The notes under the pieces: generated by a model
Databases searched by the model: none
Seen by the model: the letters and a program-made list of their open reading frames with translations, nothing else
Told to the model about the DNA's origin: nothing
From: Rhodosporidiobolus odoratus
Taxonomy: Eukaryota > Basidiomycota > Microbotryomycetes > Sporidiobolales > Sporidiobolaceae
Direction of reading: 5' to 3'
NCBI GenBank assembly: GCA_034387635.1
Contig: JAOANU010000012.1
Coordinates: 558,001-622,000, forward strand
DNA: 64,000 bases
Position numbers and translations under genes: made by a program
In this document: in pieces, positions 33,023 through 44,953 of the stretch
Position numbering within the stretch: the stretch's first letter is position 1
Layout of the letters: every line of letters starts with the position of its first letter

Positions 33023-36000
33023 CATGCCTGTTCGTCTTTCAGCACCATAACGGTCGGACGTGTAGCAGCTTGTCATACGTGAGGAGAGTGGACGGGGATA
33101 AGGATTAGAGGACAACCGATTAATCGTTCTACGTTAAACTGCTCCCGTTCTCGCTGCTCCCGCTATCACTCCTGCACAGCTGTTTGCAACCTCACAGCCC
33201 TTCCCAAGCGTACTTTGACTCGCTTGGTGGACCCGCACGGCCCAGCAAACCTATTCCCGCCGTCTCGACCTCGTCTCGTCGTGTTCACTGGATCATTGAA
33301 CCTCGAGTCGTGAAGCAGTCAGGAAACCAGGCGAGTCCCATTACGCTCGTATTTACAGTAAAGTCCCTCAGCTCACCCCCGCTTCAGTCCGCAGTGCTCA
33401 TCCATCTCATCCTTCCCCCACCCATCCCGCTTTCATCCTGTCGGGCTTCCAGGACGACGACGGCGCCGACTTTGGAGACTTGCTCAACCCGAGCAACTCT
33501 GTCTTCGGCGCCAGCTCAACCTACTCGGCCTTTGGCCCACCTCAGGACGACGACGACCTTGCTGCGAATCCCTTTGCCGACCTCGCATCATCCTCCGCCA
33601 ACCTCCAGTCCTCATATTACACAGAGCCGGAGCCAGAGACGCTACGAGAACCAGAATTAGTATACGAAGCGGAGTCGGCGTATCGACCAGCGTCCCCCTT
33701 CCAGCCAGAACCCGAGTACCAAGAACCGTTTCAACCCGAAGAATCTCTCCCACCGCCGGTCCCCACCGTATTCGAGCCTTCCACCCCTGTCTCATCAGAG
33801 ACAGTAGCTCATGCCTCTCACTTTCGGCGAGAAAGTGCGCCGGAACCTGAAAGTCCAGCCGCACCTCCTCGCATCAACTACGCCCCGGGCGACCCGGACG
33901 GCTTCACCTACAACCCCTACGCAACTTCTCCTCCTCGTTCCTCCTTATACAGTCCCGCTTCACCAGCCGGCATCGACGAGCCGCCGACCTTCACCCATGT
34001 ACGCGAGAAGAGCAAGCCGGACCTGTCCGCCCTTCTCGGGGATGACAAGCCTGCGTTGCCGAGCTTTAGGAGGGAGCGGAGTGAGGCAGCTGGGTCAATG
34101 ATGAGTAAGAGCGCGATACTGCCTACGCGCTCGGCGATCGGAATCGGGAAGAAACCGGTCGGCGGAGCGTTGGCGGCGTTGCTCGGGATGGATGCGGAGG
34201 AGGAAGGGAAGGAAGCGAAGAAGGAGGAGCCGAAGAGTCGAGAAGCAGTGACCGCTGCGGCCGCTGCGTCGAAACCGGCAGGGGTGCAGCCCCTACCGGC
34301 GGGTCCGGCTCCTAAGATGGACGCCGCGAAGTCTCCGACGCCCTCCCCTCCCCCAACGGCTGAAGAAGCACCTCTCCCACCAGATGTCCCAGCCATCGAG
34401 CCCCTCAGTTCAGCTGCTCTTGAGACACCCCTCCCTTCTTCTCGTCCTTCTACGCCTGAGTCAGCAAAACCCCCTTCATCCGACCCCGAGACCCCAAAAC
34501 CTCCTCTTGGTCGCTCCGTCTCGGAAGCACTTACGGTCGAAGCCCAGTACGACACGATGGTCAGCCCACTAGAGACAGGCGAGACCCCGCCCGCCGACGG
34601 AAGTGACAAAGCCTGGCCGGCGAACAAGGCAGTAGAGGGATTGGATGAGCAACTCGCCTCGCTCAAGGTTGAAGATGGGAATGAGATGCCCTCTCCTTCC
34701 GATTCGATTTCGACCGTTGCCCCGGATGTTACACCTGTCCCTGCAGCTGCAGCAGCAGCAGCAGCAATCTCTGTTGCAGCCAATGCAGATCCTTCCTACC
34801 AGCAGTACATCTTCCGCGACGACCCTGTTTCCTCGTCATCCACCGCTTTCGCCGCCGAAACGGAAGATGTCGCCATCCCTTCAACTTCCTCTTCTACCCG
34901 CGGCTTCCGAGCCTTCAACGGATCAGGCGACGAAGGCGGGTTTGGAGGGGGAGGTGGGTTTGGTGGGCCAGGGATGGAGGATACGGATAGCTTGAAGGGG
35001 GCCTATAGTCGGAGTGAGGAAGTCACGGAAGGAGAGGAGGTAGAGGCGGGTGGGGAAGCGCAGCTGACTCAGAGGGCGGTGGGTGCGCATGATGGGTTGG
35101 GGAGGCAGGAGAGAGAGGTAACGGATTGGTATCGTGTCCTGTCCTAGGAAGGCGTGGGCTGACCCCGATGTTGACGCAGGTTTCTGCACCACTCCCTCCA
35201 CTTCCCCCTTCAGCCCCATCCATTCAGGGCTCGCCTCGAAGTACCCAACTCGGCGGCTCGCTCGGCCCGACTTTCGTGATCACGGTTGGCGACCCTCAGA
35301 CCGTCGGCAGTGCTCTTAACCCTGCCGCTCAGCATACCGTCTATACGGTTCGGACCAGGGTGCGCAGTCAGTCCTGCTCTTACCTCGGATCCTTGCTTAC
35401 GTGCTACCGACATAAAACCTAGACTACCTCTTCCACCTACCGCAAGTCGGACTTTTCGGTGCTTCGGCGATACAGTCACTTCGTCTGGCTGTACGAAGCT
35501 CTCGTGCAGAACAATCCGGGTGTTATCGTTCCAGGCATGCCAGAGAAGCACGCGATCGGTGCGTCTTCTTTTTCCCTTCTTCCCGATTTCCTTTGCACAC
35601 CAATCTTGACATCTGCTTTTCGTCGTGCAGGTCGATTCGGCTCCGAATTCGTCGAAAACCGTCGACTTGGACTGCAAGCTGCGCTTAACAAGATTGTCTC
35701 GCACCCGATGCTCGTGGGTGACCCGGATCTGCGACTCTTCCTCGAGAGCGACTCTTTCCACATTGATGTAAGCCTAGCTTCGTGATCATCTAATCGGTAC
35801 AGCAGTGACTGACTTCGTCCCGTGTCTCTGCCGGTGCAGATCAAGCAACGTAAGCTGGATACAACTGCCGAGAACAAGGGCTTCCTCTCCGGTTTCAGCA
35901 GCTTCTCCGGCCCCAAATTCGTTGAGCACGACGAGGTGCGCTCGCTTCTTCCGATTTGCCTCCATGGTTTCGGTTCACACTCGTCACTTTCTGCAGTACT

Positions 36001-37023
36001 TCGATCAGCGCAAGCAGCAACTCGATGCCTTCGAAACCCAACTGCGATCACTACTCGTCTCCCTCTCCAACGCCGCCAAAGCCAGATCTGCTCTCCACGC
36101 CTCTATCGCCGAGCTCCAGTCGGCTTTTCTCGCCCTCGCCCAGTGCGACTTGTCAAGTTCACTGCGGAAGCTATACAACGAGGCCGCGGCAGTTCAGAAG
36201 AAGATCCATGATTTGGCGGAAGCGCAGTGCATGCAGGAGGAGCAGATTGGAGGGTTGGTGAGCGTCGCCGAAAGCTACGCAAGGCTATGTGCCAGCGCCA
36301 AAGTACGTTTCGCCGGCAGACTCTCGCCGACACCGCAACTCACGCCTTCGCGCTTACAGGGCGTCTTTGGCGCACGTATCAAGGCGTACCATCACTGGCA
36401 ATCAACCGAGACCAACTTCCGCAAGCTTCAGGGTCAGCATGACAAGGCGAAGAAGACGGGTCGAGCGCATTCGGAATTGCTCAACTTGTCTGTCGCCGAA
36501 GTTGCTGATGTAAGCCATTCTCCCCTGCATCGACCCCCTTCTAGAATAGTCTCCCGAAGTGAGGTGGGAGAGAGTCTAGCGAGTTGACGCACTCCCGCTC
36601 TCTCGCCTTACTTCGCCCTTGCATCCCCGGGGACGACGTGCGGCGAGCAGGACGGCAGCTTACGCCTCGTCTTTGGTAATCAGGCTGAGCGCAAGATGCT
36701 CGACGCCAGACACGACTTTGACGATGTGTCCAAGTTGACCAAGGCTGAGATGGCCCGCGTTGACAAGGAAAAGGTGGACGATTTCAAGAAGGCTTTGGTC
36801 GAGTTTGCAGACTCGTTGGCAGTGCGACAGCGGCAGGTGCGTCTCCTCTTCTTTCCTGCTCTACTCGGTCTATGAATTTGAAGGCTGACCTTCTTTCATT
36901 TTGCAGGTCGTGGAAGTCTGGCAAGAATACCACGACCTGATCGCGAAAGCTGTCGAAGCCCACAGCGCCCGACCGCAATCACGGCCGTCTGATTCGTCTC
37001 CTCTGGCCGTTGCAGCGTCGTAG
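33023..37023 (+). CDS. VPS5: VPS5/SNX1-like retromer sorting nexin (PX-BAR)
   Basis: The main body starts at 33453 (after a CAG acceptor) with DDDGADFGDLLNPSNSVFG and has no in-frame ATG of its own. The nearest candidate first exon is ATG-CCT at 33023 followed by a GTTCGT donor, giving M-P-DDDG; ATG-TCG at 32937 is the alternative. The protein has a long acidic, Pro/Ala-rich N-terminal half with a short poly-Ala run, then a PX domain (FVITVGDPQTVG, YRKSDFSVLRRYSHFVWLYE, NPGVIVPGMPEKHAIGRFG, FVENRRLGLQAAL). A BAR region follows (KQQLDAFETQLRSLLVSLSN, YARLCASAKGVFGARIKAYH, DAERKMLDARHDFDDVSKLT). It stops at TAG 37021-37023. VPS5/SNX1 forms the membrane-bending subcomplex of retromer with VPS17 for endosome-to-Golgi recycling. 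Confidence 0.86.
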
Positions 37024-37507
37024 ACACGTACATATTTCTACAACTGCAACTTCCTTGCCTACTTCTTTCCACCAAACAACTTCCGAGCACAACCGGAGAT
37101 GCGGTATCGGTCGGAGAAGCTGGCCTCCGCTTTTTGTCCGCTTTTTCCGCTCTACTCCCGATGCGGGCAAGGGCAGCGTGTCTATTTTGGACTGCTGAGA
37201 GTTGCTCTTCTCCTCGATGCGTTGCTCCTGTGACCGCAGCACCGTCTGGCAAGCAAGTGCGAAGGTCCGCAACTAGACTGCCCGCAGGAAGCACGGGACA
37301 TTGATCGAAAGAAAAAGACGGGAAAGCGATGGAAACAGGTAAAAATGAGAGGAACAGAAAAGTGTGGAGAGATCGTCAGACAAAGCTGGGGAAACACACG
37401 CGGCCGAACCGAAGTGGTGGTCGCTCTTCATCTCGTCAGCTTACACCCTCTCGCTCTTCCTACGCAGCTCTGATCAAGCACACTCTTGCGCCAACAGCGC
37501 CTATACG
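37024..37507. other. Intergenic: VPS5-like 3' flank and Zn2Cys6 upstream region
   Basis: 484 bp between tandem plus-strand genes. No coding or RNA feature was recognised. Confidence 0.45.
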
Positions 37508-40242
37508 ATGAAGAGGAAGTCCCGCGCCGAAGAGGAAGACTGGCGACCCGCAAACTCGAAGAAGAAACAGGAAGGCGGAACGGGGGCTACCAGGAAACCA
37601 GGCAGGACAAGTGTAGCATGCGCGTACGTTCGATCTCTTTTGCTGGACTGGTCCACATGTACCTGGCAGCGAGAATTCGTGTGAGGAAGACGAGAGGGCG
37701 AGCTAATTGAGTCTTTCCCACAGGCAATGTCGACAGAGGAAGAGCGAATGCTCACTTTCCGGGCCTGCGTGTGAGGGATGCTTGACCAGGGTATGTTCAC
37801 GGACCAATCCCTGCCTTTCCAGCGGATTTGGGGCTGACTTTGCTTCCCGGATTTTCCTGACCTGCAGGGTGACGGCGAATCATGCTCGTTTCAGTCGTTT
37901 ATCTGGATGTAAGTCTTGAGCACTTCCTCGCTGGTGATTTTGGTTGATCGGCTTATCTGCTTCCTATGCAGCGACAACCCGGACGACCTACCGTCGCGCC
38001 AGCTCAAGACCAAAATCGATCGACTCGAAGAAATCCTCAAGTCCTTACAGTCCCCTCCAGTTACTGAACTTCCCGCCTCTCCTTCACTCGGCTCTCTGCC
38101 GTCCCCTCCGCTAAGTGCGGTGCCGCCACTTAAGCACGAACGCGCACACTCTGCGCCCTGCATCCTTCCTGCCCCTCCCGCCCGACCCTTTAATTGCCCC
38201 CGTTCGCAAGCTGCGAGAGCTCTTACACGTGCCATCCTCTCCCGCGACGACGTCCCTTTCCTCGATGTCCCGGGTCTTTCCTCTCTACAACTTTCCGCGC
38301 AACTCCGGCACATCGAGGATCAACACGGCGCCCACTTCCCGTTCTTCCACTACCCCAATCCTTCGAGCTTGCATGCTGTCATCTCTGCGGAAGAGTACGA
38401 ACAGTGTGTCACGGCGGTCCTCCCCACTCCGCAGCAGGCTCAGCTCGCCATCTCCGCCTTCTTCTCCTTCGCAAATCCTTTCCTTCAACTGGTCCACCCT
38501 GGGACGTTCCTCGCCCAGTGTGACATCTTTTGGAGAACGGGGACGATTCCTGAACCCCATTGGCTCGCTACATACCTCATGGCGTGTGGTGGGGGGCTCA
38601 TCGCGGCGCCGGACGGGGGAAATGGGGGCGTTCTTGGCATTCTGCCATCGGGCGAGGCAAAGGAGTTGCTTGCGCGCACCTGGATGGACGGAGCGCGAAG
38701 GGTGCTGGCCGCGAATAGTACGATATATTGCCCACGTCTGTGCTGTACGATTCGGAGACTGATTCTCTTCCCCATCGAACCAGGTTTCATGCTGCACCCA
38801 ACCGTGGAAGGCATTCGTGCTCTGCTCATTCTCGTGCAGTGGTGGTGCGGTGAGGGCGGGAGGCACCTCGAGCAGTCTTTAACCATCGTTTCCTCCATCG
38901 TCGCCGCCATCTTCGACCTCCAGCTCAACCGCGACCCCGATGAAGTTCTCCCGTATCTCTCTCCGATTGAGGCCGACCTACGGAGGCGCCTGTTCTGGGC
39001 GACGTACACCTTCGAAGCTATGATCCGCCCTTTGCTCAGCAACGCCCCCCAAGCCTTCGACGAGAACGACATCTCCACCCGCTTTCCCGACGACGATACT
39101 GCCATCAGCAGTGGAGCTGGCTCTGACATTCCCACGCCCCTCTACTCCGCTGCTGCGCTGAACTTCCGCGTCAACAAGATCCTCACCCGGGTCAAGCCGC
39201 CTTCGTCGGACGATATCAGCAGAATGCTCGACGAACTTCAGGCTCTCGACGAATCCTCGGCGCATGATCTCCTACGTTCCGCCATGATTCGTTGGGGCTA
39301 CGTTCGACTGCAGAGGTTTGCGAATAAGCTTGGCATCACGACCCACGAGCACGACGAGTTGGGTTCGCGGTACTTCGGTTGGTTGCGCTCCCTCTTCTCT
39401 ACGGTCTCCTCGCTCCTGACCTTCTCCTCCTCCTCCAGTTGAGCTTCTCGGCTCAGTCGATGTAGCATTACGTGCAGGCGGTGGCACCTCTACTATCGTT
39501 CTCCTCAAAATCTTCTCGGTCGCACTTCAAGCTGCAGTCGAGCTTTGTGGTAACTTTGTCTGGACTGGGTTCTGGTGTACATGCTGACCTCTTCTTTCGC
39601 ACAGGTACTCCCTATGCAATCGCATGCACCGACCCCGGCTTCGCACAGCTCGTCGACCTCATGCACGCACTCCGCCACGACTCCGTCCCTTCCAGTTTGA
39701 CCCGAGTCGTCTCACGCGGCCGCGCTGTTCTTGAGCATCTCGTCCCCTCACCCGACGAAGTTTCGCCTCTTCCCGCTTCTCTGTACTCGGCCACGGCCTC
39801 CGAGTTCAGCTTTACTTCGAAACTCACCACCCCGAGTACGGCCTGCAGCCTACCCGAAGACTTCGCGGTACGTGGCCCTTGTCTCCTCCCTGCTAGCACA
39901 CCGCTGAACATGCTCGTTCTTCAGTGCATCCCCATTCAACAGGAATATCTGCCTCAGGTAGAAGCCTATCTAGCGCCTCCGCCTGTGCCATCTGGCGCCC
40001 AAGCCGGCCTCTCGCACTTCTACTCGGCGCAAGATCGCCCGACTACGTCCTACCCTGCAATTTCGCAGCCCTGTCCGTCCGCTCTTCGAGCGACCCGACC
40101 GTCACTCTCGGTTTTCACGTCGATGGCTCCTCCAGCAGTTGCCAACAAGATTCCCACGCCAATCGCCATCTCCCCTTGGGTCGATACCGCCATTACGCCT
40201 TCTCGTTACGTCGGCAATCAATCGTGGGAGCGTTTCCTCTAG
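37508..40242 (+). CDS. Zn(II)2Cys6 fungal transcription factor with fungal_trans domain
   Basis: Starts MKRKSRAEEEDWRPANSKKK. The binuclear cluster is split over exons: SVACAQCRQRKSECSLSG, PACEGCLTR and GDGESCSFQ, giving six Cys in C-X2-C-X6-C...C-X2-C-X6-C spacing. A linker helix (LKTKIDRLEEILKSLQ) follows. The middle-homology region reads ISAFFSFANPFLQLVHPGTF, HWLATYLMACGGGLIA, LLILVQWWCG, EADLRRRLFWATYTFEAMI and SNAPQAFDENDISTRFPDDD. A weak-donor intron (GTTGGT, about 39380-39441) appears needed to join RYFG to VELLGSVDVALRAGGGTS. It stops at 40240-40242. This is a sequence-specific nuclear regulator of the Gal4 class. Its targets cannot be inferred; no biosynthetic cluster surrounds it. 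Confidence 0.83.
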
Positions 40243-40611
40243 TTCATCTTAGCGTCTCGAACCGAACGTGGCCTCATGGCAGATTCCCTCATGTACCCTA
40301 TTTTCTGTTTCCTCGTCTCTCTTCCCTCGTCTCTCTTCCCTCGTCAATCGTCAGTTACCCTCGTTGTATAGCAGTTTCGCAGTTTTGTCAGGATGGCAGG
40401 ATAGACACTCGGATTTCTTCACGGACGCTTTTCAGCAGCATGGACACTATTCTTTCTCTCTCTTTCTCTCTCTCGTTCGTAATAGACACTCTTTCGCGTA
40501 GCTTTACAGACACTCTAGCATAACGTAACATCCCCCTGTAGCTATTTTGAGCTTTCGAGCGAGGCAAACACGATCGCGCGTTTGAATCCTTCTTCCATTG
40601 CCTCACTCGAG
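40243..40611. other. Intergenic: Zn2Cys6 3' flank and CHL1-like upstream region
   Basis: 369 bp between tandem plus-strand genes. It contains a short CTCT-rich stretch near 40320-40345; nothing else was recognised. Confidence 0.45.
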
Positions 40612-43600
40612 ATGGAACCGTCGGATGCTAGCTATGGCTTTCCCTTCGCGCCGTATGAGATACAGCAGCTGCTGATGGATCACCTGTACCGGGCCATGGC
40701 CCAGGGGCAGGTTACGGTGGTGGAGAGCCCGACGGGAACGGTGCGTCCACTTCGATCCGCTCCAGCACCCGTCGAAGCTGACTAGCAGTGCCGTATTTTG
40801 CAGGGTAAATCCTTGTCAATCATCTCCTCGACGCTATCCTTCTTGCGCGACTCGAAAGCGCACACTCGACATAACCTCGTCGCTTCCATCCGAGAGAGCG
40901 TCTCGACTTCGGACGCTCTGAAGGACGAGCCGGACTGGGTCATTGAGCATGAGATCAAGACAAAGCTGGACGAGCTGGATCGGCAGGAACGAGAGCTGGA
41001 GGAGAGGTTGGAGGCGATTCGCGAAAAGGAAAAAAGGGAAAAGGCGTCGGCGGCGAAGGATGCGGGGCGAAGCATGGCTCGGAAACGTCAAGTGAGTGTA
41101 GTTCTACGTACTACAACTGCAAATCATGTCGACGTAAAGTGGGCTGACCTCGCTGTCTTCCCTAGAAACTATCTGATGAGGAGAAGGCGGAGCGAAACGA
41201 CGAGGAATACGCCCCAGCCCCCTACCATGAAGGGGAGGATACCCCGAGCGAGCACAGTGCCGCTTTGGATGGTGACGACAACTACTCCCCCGCAGTCAGG
41301 CAGCTTTTGGCAACGTACGTCTATTCCCTCCTACATACTCCAGCCTTCCAGTAATTGCTGACCAGATATGTGCTATTCAGGATATCCGGGAAGGGCAAGA
41401 CTGCTCAGCAAGCAGAGGAGGAGCCTGACACGCAGAAGGTGCGATGTTCCCTCGTCGACGTAGCATGTCGGCGTCGTCCGCTGATAGCCGTCCCCGACAG
41501 ATCTACTTTGCATCTCGCACGCACTCTCAGCTATCGCAGTTCGTCGCTGAGCTCCGCAAAACCGACTTCTCGCGCTCGAGGTCTCCCGCAGCTGCTACGC
41601 TGCCGTCGCCATCGACGTCGCCCACCGCAGAAGACGAATCGTTACGGCCAATCCGCCTCATTCCCCTCGGCTCTCGGCAGACGCTATGCATCAACGACGA
41701 TGTGCGTCGCAAGAGTGGAGGCAATAATGATACTATGGGCGATCTCTGCACGGAACTTCAGAAGGGAGGAAAAGACCGGTGTCCTCACCTTCCTCCTCTG
41801 AACGAGCCAGCTAAGCTGAACGAGTTCCGAGATCAAGCCCTCGTAAGACATTTCCCTTCGACCTTGTACGGCCTTAGACATACCTATCTGCGGTTCTGCA
41901 GGCTTCCGTGCACGACATCGAAGACATCGAAGAACTCGGCCGCAAAACCCATACCTGCCCGTACTATGGCTCACGGAGAGCCGTACGTTCAGCCGAGGTA
42001 GTCACACTGCCTTACAATATGCTCATGCAGAAGACGGCGCGGGAGGCTCTGGGTATTTCGTTGAAGGAGTAAGAGATCTTCGCGCTTGCACAAGCCGCTC
42101 CCGCTCGGCTTGTTAGCTGACCCTCCTGAGTCGGGTCCTTGCAGTCACGTCGTTGTTATCGACGAAGCTCACAACTTGATCGACTCCATCCTCTCGCTAC
42201 ACAGCACCGCAGTCACCACTTCTCAGCTCTTCACTATTCGGCAAGCTCTCCTTACCTATATCCAAAAGTTCCGCTCTCGCTTTACTGGCCTGAATGCTGC
42301 CTACCTGAAGCAACTCGCGCTTCTGCTCAAAGGTCTCAGCGATTTTGCCGAAGCTTGGGCGAAGGCAGGAAAGCGGGAAGAGATGGTGCAAGTTGGCAGC
42401 GTATTTCGGGCGGGTGGATCGGGGGCATTGGATCAGATCAATCTTCGCAAGCTCGATGAGTACCTGCAAACGTCGAAGATCGCTCGCAAAGTATGTAACT
42501 TGCTTCCCCCTTTAGTGTCGAGAAGCTGACTCTGTCATCGGCAGATTGGCGGATACGTCGACAGTCTCGTCAATGAGAAGACCTCGGCAGGTTCGTACAC
42601 CCCAGATTGGTCCCGAAGATGCGTATACACAGCTGACGTTTCGACCTACAGGTCGTCAGGCGGTTCGTGCGAATGCCACGCGCTCGCTTCACCACATTCA
42701 GCAATTCATCCTCTCCCTCGCCAATGCCGACCGTGATGGGCGCATACTCATATCGCAGGAGAAACGGTCGGATTCCGATGATGGCGCTCGGGAGGGCAAG
42801 GTTGAGGTTTCTCTCAAGTACATGCTGCTTGCTCCGTCGGAGTCATTTCGAGATGTTGCGGAAGAGGCCAAGTCTGTCGTCCTGGCTGGCGGAACGATGG
42901 CTCCGGTAAGCTCATTGACACATGACTAGTTGGACCGTCATTCACGGTGTACCTTGCTTTGTTGCAGATGAGCGATTTTCGAGAGCAACTCTTCCCGTAC
43001 CTCCCAGCCGAACGATTTTCGACTTTCTCCTGCGGCCACGTCGTCCCCGCCGAGCACATCGCTACGTTCGCCGTCGGGAAAGGGCCGACTGGGCTTCAAT
43101 TCCAGTTTACGTTCGAACGCAGAAAGGACGAGAAGCTTGTTTGTCCTTTCTGTCTCCCCCTTGCATGCTTCGTCTTGATCTTAGACCTTTGCGCAGCTTG
43201 ACGAGCTAGGACAGGCCATTGTGTCCATCGCAACGGTCGTCTCAAAGGGTGTAGTGGTGTTCGTGCCGTCTTACGACTCAGGCTCGCTGGTCGGTGTCGG
43301 GCATGATCAAGCGTTTGAGCGCGAAGAAGCAGGTGCGTCAGTATCTCCGCCTCAAGGCTGAACGCTGTACAGGCTGACCTCGCCATCCTCCAGCCGTTCT
43401 GGGAACCCAAGTCCAGCTCCGACGTTGACGCTGTTTTGCGAGAGTATGCGGCAGGCAATCTCGTTGAGGGAAAGGTACGTCGAACCGCCATTATTCGCTC
43501 CCTAGAATGGCGATTGAATCTGCTGCTCGCGCAGGGCAGTATCCTGTTTGCCGTTGTGGGTGCGAAACTGTCGGAAGGCATCAACTTTGCGGACGACATG

Positions 43601-44248
43601 GCCCGCGGTGAGCGATCTTCTCCTATTCGTGCTCTGAATATGTAAGTTCTGATCAGTCCCTCGGTTGCTGCACTGACGGTGTACCACAGCTGTCATTGTG
43701 TGCGGTAGGCATTTCCAGTCGTTTGCATTATTGACCTTCTCAATCCTGTTTAGCTGATTGTTGCGCTGGTCCACCGGAATAGGCATCCCTTACCCCAACT
43801 CGCAGTCTGCCGAGCTGAAGGAACGCATGGCGTACCTCAAGGCGACCGCCCCGGCAGGACGCTCGAGCGCCTTGCCAGATCCAGGACAGGTTCTCTGTGA
43901 GCCCTTTCTCCTTTGGTCCCTCGACTCTGCTTCGTCTGACAATCACAACGCCTTTCTAGATCAAAATCTGGCTTTCCGTGCTGTCAATCAGTCCATCGGT
44001 GCGCTCGTGCCTCTCCTCCAACTGAGTCCTACGGCTCCGGCTGACCTATCTGGGTGGTAGGTCGCGCCATCCGCAATGCCCGAGACTGGGCTTCCATCAT
44101 CCTCCTCGACGATCGTTACACCCAGACATCCAAGAGGTCGCAGCTGCCTGCTTGGCTAGGCCAGGATGTTCAATGTCCGGCAACCTTTGGTGCTCTTGTG
44201 GGTGGACTTGCCAAGTTCAATCGAGTGAGACGAGCAGCAGGGGTGTAG
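40612..44248 (+). CDS. CHL1: CHL1/DDX11-like iron-sulfur DNA helicase
   Basis: Starts MEPSDASYGFPFAPYEIQQ (Q-motif region). Helicase motifs in order: VVESPTGT|GKSLSIISST (Walker A built across an intron), YFASRTHSQLSQF, an Fe-S cluster region with Cys in LCINDD, LCTELQ, RCPHL and HTCPYYGSRRA, HVVVIDEAHNLIDS (DEAH), VVLAGGTMAP, AKLSEGINFADDMAR, VIVCGIPYPN and AVNQSIG|RAIRNARDWASIILLD (motif VI). At least a dozen introns are present. Chl1/DDX11 unwinds DNA in sister-chromatid cohesion and genome maintenance. In the exon carrying VVVFVPSYDS, the expected continuation QARWSVSGMIKRLSAKKQ lies in another frame without any splice site between (about 43277-43290). The gene may therefore carry a frameshift, or there is a local sequence error. 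Confidence 0.85.
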
Positions 44249-44953
44249 AACGTGGGGCTGCATGATCGCTCGAGTGGGTGTAGTATGCCTCGGAAGAGCG
44301 GTGAAAGTGGAGCTGACGGACGAACTTGTTACTCTTCCGCTTTTCCGCCTATTGCTGCTGCTTCTCCGCGCTCCTGCGCCTCACTTTGCGCATCCGGTTC
44401 TCCAGGAGGCGATTGCACAAACCAGAACGGAAGGAAGTGTGGTTTCAAGCTTGTTCATGCAACGCCGTCTGTTTCTTTCTTCTTCGCGCCGCTGTAGGTT
44501 CTCTGCTCCGTCTTCCCTGAACCCTCATTTGCCACTAGTGCAAGCTGAACAGCCAAGTGGTCCTACGCTCAGTTCCTGAAGCGACGCACGCCGTCTTCGT
44601 CGCGCTCGGCGCGGCTGCGGAAAGACTTGAATGCAGAGGAACCTGTCTCGTTAAAGTGGTAACGGGCGGAACCACCCAACGGCGTCGAATTCGAGTCAGA
44701 GCGGAAGGAGGGCGACACGGTCTTGTAGTAAGGGCTGTAGCGGGTCGACGACGAAGCCGTGGGTCCAGCGAGAGGACCCAGATGGGGTCGGCTGGCCGAA
44801 CGAAGTAGCCGCGGAAGCAGACAATCCTGCGCCATAGTCATCGTTCCTCCCCGCTGTAGTCGAAGCGTACTCAGCCTGCGAAGTTCAAGGACCGGCGAAT
44901 AAGCGACGGAGAACTACTGCAACGTGAATACGAGAAACGGCACCACACCAGCT
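44249..44953. other. Intergenic between CHL1-like gene and an uncharacterised gene
   Basis: 705 bp between convergent gene ends. It includes a minus-strand open frame at 44569-44841 containing YSPYYKTVSPSFRSDSN. This may be an additional 3' exon of the uncharacterised gene on the right, but no well-supported splice join was found. Confidence 0.35.

Noticed and set aside
34741..34768. CAG/GCA repeat as an unstable poly-Gln tract
   Set aside because: In the VPS5-like frame it encodes a short, partly interrupted poly-Ala run, not poly-Gln, and it is only about eight codons.
37508..44248. Zn2Cys6 regulator as part of a biosynthetic gene cluster
   Set aside because: Neighbours are a retromer nexin and a DNA helicase; no tailoring enzymes or transporters are present.
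44569..44841. Minus-strand frame as a separate 90-aa gene
   Set aside because: The start context is weak and it may be a missed 3' exon of the neighbouring unknown gene; evidence was too thin for its own entry.
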